Shown here piece by piece: positions 1-12,700 of a stretch of 64,000 bases of DNA. How positions within the stretch are numbered: the stretch's first letter is position 1; every line of letters begins with the position of its first letter. The notes under the pieces were generated by a model that was given only the letters and a program-made list of their open reading frames with translations, made no database searches and was not told where the DNA came from. The DNA comes from Apostichopus californicus (taxonomy: Eukaryota; Echinodermata; Holothuroidea; Aspidochirotida; Stichopodidae). Location: positions 1 through 64,000 of the forward strand of contig JAIPMN010001866.1 in assembly GCA_020650975.1 (NCBI GenBank). Reading direction: 5' to 3'. The translations under genes and the position numbers were made by a program.

Positions 1-729
1 AGAAATTACTGATTATTAATTACCACATATTTTCATCTTTTGCATTGCTGTTTGTTATTTATTACGGTTTTATTATTTATTGTTTTAGTATATTTTTTTG
101 TCCATATGTATTATTAGTGCGTAATTGTGTTATGCAGGGAGTGACCTGCTATACAATCATACAAAGGTGCCTGTTTTAGGTCATATCCTTTTGCAATGTA
201 CGTAAACATCCTATTAATTATATACTTATACTTTAATTGTTCCATAACCTATATGTAACGTTGTGATATATGAAAAGAGGAAATATCAAGTTCGGTAGAT
301 ATATTTCCTTCCGCACATGTTCATATCAGTTTACTTTTGGTATTTATGAAACGGTTGGTTCCTGGGCCAGTAGACAACTTTTGACCGAAGTTACGTCGTA
401 CTAACGAACTGGGAAGTGATTTTTTTTCCTCTAGCAACTGAACAAGTGGCATATCCTATGTCCATATTGTGGTCACTCTGTACTACAAACAGCTGACATG
501 TGTGTGTTGTTACACTGTAAAAGGCTAACCGTTGTTGTTTTCCTGGCGAAGTGCTTTACTCAACTAACGTGTACAGTCCGTAGTGTTTTGTCCGTAGTGT
601 TTAGCGTAACTATCGCAGAGGCGCAGAATAAGGGATAATAACACCTTATTCTTTGTGAAATAAATATCTTTGGTTGTTAGTTTGAGTTTGAGTTTGTGTA
701 GTACTGGAAATTGGTTTGTCCTCCAAAGT
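1..729. other. 5' flank and probable promoter/5'UTR of UBE2O
   Basis: AT-rich sequence upstream of the first UBE2O coding exon. I see no other gene in it. A short inverted repeat (AGGAAATAT near 280 and ATATTTCCT near 302) could form a small hairpin. The stretch just before the start codon has GAGTTT-type short repeats. An in-frame ATG at 670 would add 20 residues to UBE2O, but the added residues look like low-complexity translated leader (Ser-Leu repeats), so the downstream ATG at 730 is preferred. Confidence 0.4.
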
Positions 730-3700
730 ATGACAAGTTTGCTCTTCGACGAGGACGTGGTTCGCAGGGTTCAGGGATCGAGGCTACGACTCGGACTCGT
801 TCTAGAAAACTATGATAACACAACCGATGATGAGGAGAGCAATTCTGATTCTGACTCAGATAGAGAGAGTTCAGATGATGATGGTCCGAAAAATAAAAAG
901 GGACACGTCCTGGTAGCATGGTATCCGAAAGGAAGAACAGAGGTTATATCCCAACAAGAGGTGCTTAAATTTACCAGTTTATAATAACACCAAAACCATC
1001 GGGTTTAGCCTAGCTTTGTGGAAATAATGCTGCATAACCTAACAAAGTAACAAGTAACATTGATAAAGCAGTGGTATATAAGGCGTAGGCTAATCCAAAA
1101 ATCTTACCACTGTCCACATAGAACTAGACTTGAGAGTGCTGGATCAAAGATTCTGTTTTGATATTTAACAAACATCTGTTGTGACACCACAGGACAGTCA
1201 ATATTCTCATTAAGAACTATTTTGTTAAAAAATTTTCATACTGAATACTGTACGGTCATATTACATGATCAAAGCTGGGAATTCCTTGTAAAAAATGTAG
1301 TATAATTTGTAATGTACTGAACACGAAGAGTTTGATGCAGTATTTCATCTGGGCGGTGTTTCAAGCATGCATTTTTCATCACTTATAAATTACTGCTCTT
1401 TAGTGGTAGCTACGTAGGTGCCTTGAGTAGGACATCATCAAAATGAAAGCAAAATTAAAACAGTTTACATGTGCAATATGCAATTAAAAAGAATAACTCC
1501 TTCCAACATGATAAATAAAGGATCCTTCATTGCCGTGTTCTCTGTTTCCCTCTGAAATTAAGGCTTTTTACATGCTAAGTTAATGTGATCTTTATCCACT
1601 ATAAGTTGAAAATGTAGATGCCTCCTTTCTCTTCTCCTAGAAATTCATATCAACAGCAACTGCAAGCAGTTGAGATGTAACTTTTAAATGCCTTTGGTCG
1701 GATGGTCTAACACTTTTGTTAATTGGTCTGTTTTGCCCTAAAAAACAAGAATGAACAAGTTAGAAACTTCATACAAATTGTATTCACATAACACTACATG
1801 TTTAAACTTTGCCAAAGCTCAAATTGTTTTCAACAAGTATGAAGACTGTCATCCTTTTAACCATATGTGAAGTTTTTAAAGGAAACTAACTGCAATTAGG
1901 AATTCATCTTAGCTGTTTTAGGCTACAGGTTGCACCTTTCAGCAATTTAATAATTTTAGAAGAACCTGTCCTATATTTGCTGCATAAATAGCCCCTTCTC
2001 CCCCTGTCCGACAGATGCCCCCTACAGCCTTGCACCACAAACCCCACCCTACTCAGAATAAACTTATTACCAAGTAACATAATTTCAGTTTCATCAGGGT
2101 TTAAGCTTAAGAAAGAAGTGAGACATCCCAAGTCTTGACAGTATGTAGGCAAGACAAAATATCAGTAGTAAGGACAGAAAATTGACTTAGACAAGAAAAG
2201 ATGTTGTAAATCTGATGGTCGTCAGCAAACCCTGCCACTTTAAACCCAATCTGTGTTATGTTCAATAGAGTAGTAAGATCTCAGATCTTGAATAACACTG
2301 GTCCGGACACAGAACCTTGTGTAACATCAAATCCTACCTCAACTTTGTTAGAATAAATATCACCGATATGGATCACTCTCTGGCAGTCTGGCTGCAACCA
2401 GTAATGAAAGATATAAACCACCTCAGAGCGATACCTGTAAAATCAATTTAACGACGGAGTTGTGCGAAATCAGCAATTGGTGGTCAACGATGTCAAAGGT
2501 CGCACTTAAATAGAGTACGAGAAGAACTGTGACATATTGTCAGTGGCCATGCAAATATCATTGTGTAATCTCGATAGCAAAGTCTTGGTGCTGTGGCTTG
2601 TTTTGTAATCAGATTGTTGTGAGACATGAAGTTTATGCTTTAGCATACATGTTCTAATTGAGAGGAGGTATGAACAACACATTCAGTGAGCTTTGTAATA
2701 TATTTAAGATTTGGATATGGGTCTGTAGTTTTTCATTGTGTTGGGATCAGATGCAAAATTTTTGAGCACAGGTATAATGTCAGCTAATTTAACACTGAGG
2801 CCACTTGATATGGATTACCGATGCAAGACATAATTTTGGCTGGTGTAGTAAGGTTCCTCTATTATTAAAGCAGCAATCTATGTCACATTCCTTTCTCTCT
2901 TTTCTGCGTTGCTTTCGCAGATTTTTGTAATCTTTGTTGAACCAGGGGCTTCAGTGACAACCCTGAGTCTTTTTGTTATTAAGGGTGCATGTTTTGTCTA
3001 GAATGGGTTTCAACTCTTTATATTTGAAGAACATAACAGCAACTTAGCAGAGGGCATATGACCGAAAGAGAACTTTCAATGTCAGATCTGAACACAGGTC
3101 GGTCGATACCCTCGATCATTCTAAACGAGAACGTGGTAAATTCAATCCATGGAATTTTTGAATTTTAGCTAATCAAAGGTTATAGGGTAATGGGTGTAGG
3201 GTAGGGTGATAGGGTAATAAGAACAATAAATGTTATCTGTACAATTAATGTTATATATACATATATCATCAATATCTGTGAATAATATGGAGGGGAAGGG
3301 CGGGGGGTGGGTCATAACCTCCAGGAAGGTTCGAGGAAGGAGACTGTTCATATCTTTCTTATTTCGCTTCATTTCAGGTGGAGCTACACGATCGGTCACT
3401 TTTGGCAGGTGACCTGGTTCAAAAGTCAAGCTCCAACAGCAGCTGTGGTCAACTTGGGACAGTGAGGATGGTTCACGTCACGTGTCACCTTCAAACACTG
3501 TCAACGAAACAGATCATTTATAATGTTCCCAGTACCAAAATTGAGCAGATAGCTGTAAGCAAAGAAAGAGACTAATTTGAGAAACTTAAAAAACAAATGA
3601 AAACAAAACATGTTTGATAGTCTCTTCTAAAACAGAAGTAATAAACTAACGGCAGATTATTGTGAACTGTGTAAGTTATCAAAAATTAGAAGTGGAAACT

Positions 3701-6700
3701 TTTTCTAATTTTTCTAATTTGGTCGAACTCTAGAAGTGGAGTGGAATTAAGTGACTATTCCAAAGTATCAATATTCAGAAGGGTAATACCTTTGTAATGA
3801 CCAAGTTATCTGGTATGATGTTCTGGTAGGCTACTTGACTTCTAGGACACATTTTCCTCAGTTACTCTATCAATCAGGTGATTCCATATACAGTATAAAT
3901 GCATAAGGCAAGTAATCACTAAGCCTGCTGGCTTTCTGGTTTTATAATTTATCAACGGTTTGTCTGATTATCTTTGCAGCCCATCTACCTAGGAACAGCT
4001 GTCATGTTGGATAATTGGATAGGTGAAGTGGAGGACACAGTCACAGAAATTGTGGTTGTGTTGAAAAATGGAGCAAGGTATGTATTTTATGTATGTATGT
4101 ATGTATGTATGTATGTATGTATTTTAGATCCTCCTGCAAGCAGGAACTCGCGAAGAAGCCTCATTGGGTTATCAAAGCCGCAAGCTAACCGACGTCAGTC
4201 TCTTACATTGTGTATGTTGAAACAGTCTGTGGATTCTAAGGAAAAAGGAAGATTGTGAAACAATTCAATGATTCTAGTAGTAAGCAGAGATGCCAACCAG
4301 TACGATTTTATCGTATTTAGTACTATAAAACAAGTGAAATACAATAATACGATATTGCCTCTTGAAAATACAATTTTTCATCTTTCAAAAAAAAAAAAAA
4401 AACAGTAAGCAGAATTGCATAGAAACATGTACAAGTAACCACCCAAACCCCGACAAACACATTGAACAACAAGCCTACATGGGCGGGAAATACGCGGAAT
4501 CGGCAGCTTTACAATTTTCTCACGAAATGTTAATGAAAAAGCAAACATTTTACTTGCCCGTTCTTACCAGTAAAACATTTTTCTGACATTTTACTGGCCC
4601 GGGGCCAACGGGCCAGTGGTAGTGTCGAGTTTTCGTGAAAATCTGATTTTTCTCTCAAAAATCTGATTTTTTAGGATATTCAGTCTGTTTTTTTGTGTCA
4701 AGAGGTTGGCATCTCTGAGTAAGGCTGGGACTATGGTACATTAATGTACGTCTACCGGTTTTACAAAATGCATGTACAGGTTCCATGTTTCATGGCAAGA
4801 TTGAAAATTCACTTTCATGTAGCCAACAAACAGTCTGAATTTCGAGGCCTGCCGCTATGCAAAATGTCGTCTCAGAAGTACGCTATCCTTTGTATGCCTT
4901 TTAGTGAATGTATGAACTTTGTCATATAGAAGTAATGTAGTTTTTCTTACAGTAGGTTTGATACATAAACTAGAGAAACACCATAGTTTCTTGCTTCCAT
5001 CAGGTGTGCTCTTACAGAAGGGGCAGCCAGCAAACTTACAGACGTCCATGATTTTGCCGTTGAGGTTAGTAATTCGTTAGCTAATAAGTCTGTAAGTCAT
5101 AAATCAATTTATGACATACCCGGGCATCATGAGATGGGTTGGCTTCTCCTGTAAATTCTGCTGTTAATGTAAAATAGCGAAGAAAAAACAGCTTAATTTT
5201 GGATCATGTCTCAAATTAATTGCCACCTCACGGTAAGCTGTCAAGCTATAAAATACTGTGGAAAAATTACCCAGAGTAAGGCTGGGAGGCGTGGGGAAGA
5301 GGGGCAGTATGTGTCAATATATGTTCACTTCAAAAGGAGCTACACACTTACAATTAAGATGTGTAACAGCTGACTGGAGACCATAAAAGGTAATTTTGAA
5401 AAGAGAAAAAAGAAATGTGTTATCATGAACTACTAAGAGGTTTGTTGTATTGGGTTTGAACTTTAACCCTAGAATTTCACAATTGTTGCCACTTGCTCTA
5501 AAATGCCAGTGCATAGAAAATCTACTGACTAAACTCAAATTGCCCACTTTCCTTCTCCTTGAATTAATACATTAATTTCGCACTGGCAAGAAAAATGCAA
5601 GACAGTCTAATTTTTCTACTGGCACGCAGTGAAATCAACTGTGAATAGCCATTAAAAAAATCCAGTTTTCACTCTCAAGTGACCTGTGATTTGATACATT
5701 TGAGCCATCATAATGCAAGGCACTGACCATCACAAAGAAAGAGGATTCCAACCAGACTGGATCTACTCTTTGGAAGCACAAAACTGGCTGAAAAGCAGAA
5801 GCTGGAGGTTCTGGGAATCACTATTGACAGCAAGCTGACCTGGACAAAGCATATTTCCAACATTTCATCCAGAGCAGGACAGAAGCTGGGTGCCCTGAGG
5901 AGAGTTGCCAACAAACTGGATGTTTAGAGGTAGAGCAACTGTCTACAAGGCTCAGGTTCATAGTGTGATGGAGTACGCATCACTCTCCTGTATGAGCGCC
6001 AGCCCCACCACTCTAGGTTTACTTGACTCAATGCAGAGGAAAGCCCTCCGTATCATAGGCACAGGTGAAGAGGAAGCAAGTTCAGAGCTGAACATCTCTA
6101 CCCTCCATCAAAGATGCCAGGTGGCAGCGGCTACTGTTCTTTACAAGATGCACACCAGCTTGTGCCCACCGGACCTTAAAGCGTTGCTACCACAGCCTTA
6201 TGTAGTAAGCTTGTGCCCAACGGACCTTAAAGCGTTGCTACCACAACCTTATGTAGTAAGCTTGTGCCCGACGGACCTTAAAGCGTTGCTACCACAGCCT
6301 TATGTAGTAAGCATGTGCCCAACGGACCTTAAAGCGTTGCTACCACAGCAACATGCACACCAGCTTGTGCCCAACGGACCTTAAAGTGTTGCTACCACAA
6401 CCTTATGTAGTTAGAAAGGCTACCCGCTCCAGCCTATCTATGCCCTGCCATGCTCTCACAGTACCTGTTTCCAGAACACTCCACAGGCAGGAACTTCATC
6501 CACACTGCAGTACATGTCTGGAACAGCCTACCGGACAGCGTAGTTGATGCTATTTCTGAAAACGGCGCACAGACCTTCAAAAGCAGGGTGCATGTGCATC
6601 TTAGCTGATCCCTTCACTTCAGTAGTTCCTAAGCTGCTTTGAATCACTGATTGGCCCATGTGGATTTCTCTTATAGTGCCTCACAGCCCTATATTAGCTC

Positions 6701-9700
6701 TAATGTCAATCTTTATGGGCTATTGTTCACTCTAGCTTTTATAAAAAAAAATAAATAAAAAAAAACACATGGCACTCTCATCTACAGGGCACCGTAGTTC
6801 ATTCAGTGCTTTTGAGCCCACATGGCTTACCAAAATTAGAAATTCTGCCATGGTAAGAAATCATGGATTTGTAGTGCAAAGTGCCTTTAGGTTATAAGGT
6901 AACCTTTTAAAGCCATTCGTTAAAGATTTCTGGCAAAAGAGTTGATGGATGTCTTTGCAGCAGGTACTACTGTAGAAAGAAAGCTCATTTAGTTTTGTTC
7001 TTTCACTTAAATTGCCAAGAAAAAAGAAAGAAAAAAAAAAGATTTACTTTGATTCCATAGGACTCCATATTCGGTGAGGGTGATGGGTTTTATCCTGGAC
7101 AGACTCTTAGAGGGCGTGCTTCCACTTTCAAGAGTGCGAGATGGTTAAGTGGTCAACAGCCTATAATGTCAAGCAAGGCTCAGTTTCGAGTCCTCGTCGA
7201 AGAGGTAAAGAGAATAAAATGTTCAGAAATTTTCAATTACAAGCAGATTGTTTTAAGCATATCACATAAGCAATAGGGGGAAGCAGAAAGTAAGGTATTT
7301 TATTAAAGATGAAAATGGAATGATATGACATTACAAATATTGCTAGAATTGTATTAATTAGCAGAAATTTAAAGTGGGGCTTCAAGTAGCCTTGTCAGAA
7401 ATAAGTGTCAGGGTACAGGATGGGGAGTTGTAACTTTTAGAAGGGTGACAAAATTAGTTTTCCTTGATAAGATAGTTCTAAGCATTTTTATACATATTTT
7501 ATTGATATGTTTAGTTCTATTTTTTTATTTACCTGTCTCTGCACATTATTTAATATGATCAATCTAAGTTTAGGTCTAATATTTTGGCTATTAACTCCAC
7601 TATGGTAAGTTTGTCTTGACATTTAAATACCTCTCAATTTTCCTGAAGAAATGTTTTTTTCGGTAGAACATGGTTTAGATTGAGTGAAATTGCATTATAC
7701 TTTAGTATTGTTTTTCTTAAAAATCAGCACAGAATCAGAACTAACAACCCATTCTGGCAAGTTATTCCATTCATTCACAACCCTTTGAGAGAAGTTAAAT
7801 GTTCTAATATCCAGACGAGAAAATTCTTTAGCTAATTTGAGACTTAAGACTACAAGTTCTGGAAACAGTTGAAACCTTCAACAAATCACAAGCACCTAAA
7901 GAAACACTAGTTGTAAAGAACTTATAAACCTGTATCATGTGACCATGAGTATGATAATAAGAGAAAATACATTTGCAACATAAAATGTACACAAACACGC
8001 ATACATACACACACCCATACACGCACATATACACATAAATACATACACCGTATACTGTGTAGTTTGGTTCCAACGTTGGTGTTTGTATTGTTGTCATGGT
8101 GAAATAAACTGCTTCTATTGAATTTTGTTTCAAGATATTGTCTCTTTAATGAGCCAGCGTCTCACTTTTAACTCATGTTCTATCTATATACTATAAGAAA
8201 ATCGATTTAAAAATGAGGTTATAATGTACATCCATCTTGTCAGGAGCTTTCATTAAGCACTCTCTGGTCTAGACACCTCTGGATAAGGACTTGATCTACA
8301 TCTGTAAGAAAGAAAGTGTTGCTGACACATGTTTTTCTTGGATTTCTCATTTTGTTCAGATTGTTTTGGTTAAACTACAAGTAAGATGGCAGACTCGGGG
8401 AATAAGCGGAAGTAAAAGATTGGAAGAAGAGGATTCTCTGCCTCCCCCGGTTACCATATCTGGAAACCAATTAAAAAGGTGAGGCTAGCATGTCGGGGTT
8501 GATTTGCATATCAATGTAAAACAATAATGCACAAATGCAAGGCCTACAAAAGTCTCTTCACAATTGAAATTACCAATTTTTTACTTTCATAATGAAATGT
8601 AACCTAGTCAGTCAATCCTTGGAGTCTGTTGCCATACACAGGGATGTGCCCAGGATTTCCAGAGTGCCGGGTAAACTAATTGCCGCCCTGAGAGAGGGGT
8701 CTAAGGGGGAGAAATTTTTCGATTTTTGAAGGTGCTCAGATGCCAAATGCTGGCACTTGTGTAGCTTTTTAAGCACATACACAAGTACTAGTTTTGCTGA
8801 CAATTTAAATTTTTTAAATTTTTTTTAGTAAAATATATTATTTACCTGGTAAAAGTTATCAATTTGTTTCAAAGAGATTTTACAAGGGACCGATTGTGAG
8901 CCGTAAGTAATGTTTGACGCATGCGTAACTGATGCATTATTAGTCTGTATGATTTTGGCATAGGCTAGGCCTAATTTGTGATGCATATATTGTTAGGAAT
9001 GTTGGGATTTTAGATGAAAATAGTGCTGGGCGGGATTCACGATTTCTAAGACAGTGCTGGGGGTAATTTTTAGTGCTGGGCGGGGCCGCCCAGTGCTGCC
9101 CAGCGTGGGCACATCCCTGCATACAGTAAAAGCTTTTTTGCCGTTAACACCCACCGTCCGAAAGTTCACATGATTGAATGATGGGAAGTTGTTTCCATGG
9201 GGTATTAAACATGCAGTCGTGTTTTTATCAAGGATCGCATGGTATGAAGTTGGAGTTTTACATGTAGTTCTGCTCGATCACGATTACAGAAAACGACTCT
9301 CTTGGGGTCGTTTTGATTGTGCTTGAACAAATGACCACATAAATTGAAAATATTTGACACTAACATGTAATTTACTTGACCACATGATCACATATGAATC
9401 TCTTGGGGGGCATTTAATCGTCCTTGAATAAATAAACTAAATAAATTGAAAGTGCTTGGCGCTGTCATGTATTTCTATTTGATCTGATGGTAACATTACA
9501 TAAAGTTGCTTGTGAGTCTGGCCTATACATGTACTGGAATAAATGTAACATTATATAAAACCGCATGAAGATATTTATGCAATCGTTGCTTGTTAGAATG
9601 ATTACATAATGGGTGAGATGTCCTCTTCAAATTGCAACAAATATTTACAAAAGGAATGAGTTGATTACAAACCTTCCTCTATTAACACTATTTATAGGGA

Positions 9701-12700
9701 GTGAAGACTCGCGCACAAAGAAACATCTGATGCCGGTAATCTGACCTAGTTTCGATGAGGTGTAACAAAAGTGTTAGACTCCACCATCGATCCCAGAACA
9801 TACACACAGCTTGCTACCGCGGTAATTAGACACTAGTGTACAGTCAATACATGCAGCTACGGTCAATACTCTCAACACACTGTACATAGCAGCGATGGAC
9901 ATCTCAGGTCCAGATAAAAGATAACAAGGTATCACCTTTCGTTACTGTCAGCATTTTGTAGGACAAGAAAAAAAGTTCACTTGTAAGCACGGAAGTTTAA
10001 CTTTTTCAGAGGGTGGCACACGGTTTGGGGCGAGTCTGCAATGCCTTTGACTGTTCATGGTCACCTAAGTTTGTCTTTTTCTTTTTTTTCTGTCATCAGA
10101 GTCAAGCCACTCAAGTTCTTTTCAGCAGACAAAGTACAGGTTGGAGACAAAGGCATCTACCAGATACAAGAGGGAGATGTGGTCTCACATGCAGCGGTAC
10201 CCAAAGGCTCACACATGTGTTATACAAGACCAGAAAATGCACACAAAGTGAAAAAATCATCCACCCCCATCGGCACACCCCCTCTGGATAGAAAGAGAGA
10301 TACCAAAGACGAAACGAAAAATGCAACATTGGACGAAGACCGCACAGAAGAGAAAACGTCCCCAGATCAGAAAGGAGGGACTTCTGAACTAACAATAGGA
10401 TCGGATGAAGATGACAAAGCTGCCAGTAAACAAGAGGCAGCGGGAAAGGCTTCATTATCTAAAAAGAAAAAATCCCATAGGAGCAGGGACGGGCAAATGC
10501 AAAGAGACCTCTTACGGGAGGTCAATGACAAAGAAGAACTAGTCGAAAAGGCTTATAAGGTCAAATCCGATTTATCCAGAGATGTGGAGATGTTATGCGA
10601 TCTGCACAAGGAGCTCTGCGAAGCATCGGACAGTATCGTGGAACTGACCAGGAGCTTTCAGCCGTTGGTGGCCAACTCGTCGGGAAAATCCGCAGAGGAC
10701 GTGAAGCAGAGGATAAGAGGATTGGAAGAGTCGCACGCCAAACTCCAAGAACAGATATGCTTGACTCAGGACCTTCTCCGCGACAGCGAAAAGAGCCTCG
10801 GCGATCTAGAACTCGTGAACTTACAGGCCGAGACGATACTAGATGACGCGAAGAAAGCCAGGCTCAAGGCCCTGCACAAGAGTGGGATATCATTGCATCC
10901 CGGGAAATCGGAAAACTCTTGCGAAGGTCCCAGCGACGACAATAGGTACGAGAGCACGTCCGATGGTTCTTCGCACAGCTCTACGGAACACCAAGAGAAA
11001 TCAAAGAGGACAGCCACCAGTCGTAGGAGAAAGAAGCAAGGCCGTGGTGTCAACAGGAAGAGAGGCTCGTCTCATCTTAAAGTCAGCAACAGGGAGTGTG
11101 TCGAGGTGACCCACACTCACACGGTTGTGGATGTTGAATGGCAGGTCAGTGATAACATTGTCACTCTGTATAGTTTATATGTCAATGGTCTAGAAACTTT
11201 TAGACCTACGACCCAGGATTTTCCATTTAGTCTGAGGCACAACTCACCAGAGCCCCCATTCCTCTGAATATTTTTTCTGCTGTATATATCTCTTTAATAT
11301 CAGAAGTGAAGCTTAAAGCAACAGTCAGTGTACAGCTAGGCATCGTATGTTATGCAAAGAAGCACGTCCAATAATGACAATATCATCAAACAGGGACAAT
11401 GTTTCTGTCTTTTAGTGACACAAAGTTTTCAAAAGTAAGTGAAAAAATTAAAGATGATTCCATCTAAGACATTACAGTGTGCTAGTAAATTGTTAGTTTT
11501 TTGATGAACCACCAAAATATCAGAAAGTGTTTATTTTCTAATTTTTCATCTTGAGGAGGGATATCTGAATGCACAATAATGAGGATGTTAGATGACTGTC
11601 CCAGGAATCGGGGTACATGTATTGAATCTGAACATTACTGCCTCATAAGTCCCTGGACACTTTTCAAAAAGAAAGTGTTGATTTAAGCCAAAGTTATGGT
11701 ATGCTTCACATGGATAAGAATGGAAAAGAAAGCCAATAAAAATGTATTGTAGATTCTCTTAACTGAGTTAAACTAATGTTAGCTCAACCCAAGTCATTTT
11801 GGGGATTATCAGCAAAGTAATGGTCTCACTCGTTGGTTTTGAATGTGAAGAATCATGTCGCAAATGTAAAATGATATTGAAATGCAACCTGCATTTGACA
11901 GTTCTAATTGAGCAGTCTGTCACAAACGGTTCTCTACCTTGTTGTCTCAGGATGGTTCTATGGGAATGCACATTGAAGCTGCAACGCTGACACCTGTTGA
12001 TCTGCTTGAAGACATGCATTTCTTTCCAGGAGATTTCGTAACCAAGGGCAACGGTGAATATGCATTTTGGTTTTGATCTTTTTCTTAACCTGTCAGATAT
12101 TGAAGCTCCTGGTTGTGTTTGCAGTTAACACTTAACACTGCAATCATGCAAATATGTTAGCATTTAGGCCACAGGTTTGAATCCCACTCTAAGCAAAAAA
12201 GTTTTATGCATTCCAAAATGTGTCTATAAATTCGCAGTCATTTTTGTGTTGTTGGTTAACTTGAAACGAAAAAAACAAAGAATTGTAAATTTGGTACCAG
12301 AGTGTTGTTACATCATGTTTAAAACAAAATAATTTTAGAAATTTTGTCATTTTGTAAATGAAATATATGCAATCATAGCATATCAACATGTTCAAGGCAG
12401 TTGCCCCTATTTCTACCCTCATATAACACATGGGGCAGAAGTTATCATTATCACTTTTTAACATAACTGATTACCTTATTTTGAGCAAGAGCTGATTGGT
12501 GGGTAAATGTGTAACCAATAGCAACCGACAGCTTTCAGTATCTGTCTGTGACTTCAACAGATACGCAAGAGAATGTCTATGGCGTTGTAAGAAGTTTGGA
12601 ATACAATCAAAGAACTTGTGTAGTCCGGTGGATCAGGAAACCAACTCAACAGAGTAATGTGTAAGTCATTATTTTGGCATTCTAAAATGTATGTTTGTAT

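Noticed and set aside
670-729. Upstream ATG as the UBE2O start
   Set aside because: The 20 extra residues are repetitive Ser-Leu-type leader; not excluded, but less likely than ATG 730.
5905-6384. 159-codon frame as a host gene
   Set aside because: Its content is LINE ORF2 C-terminal sequence with a tandem expansion.
12120-12200. tRNA-like box B (GGTTTGAATCCC)
   Set aside because: No matching A box or acceptor stem is seen; probably chance or a worn SINE piece. The similar motif near 20210 fails for the same reason.
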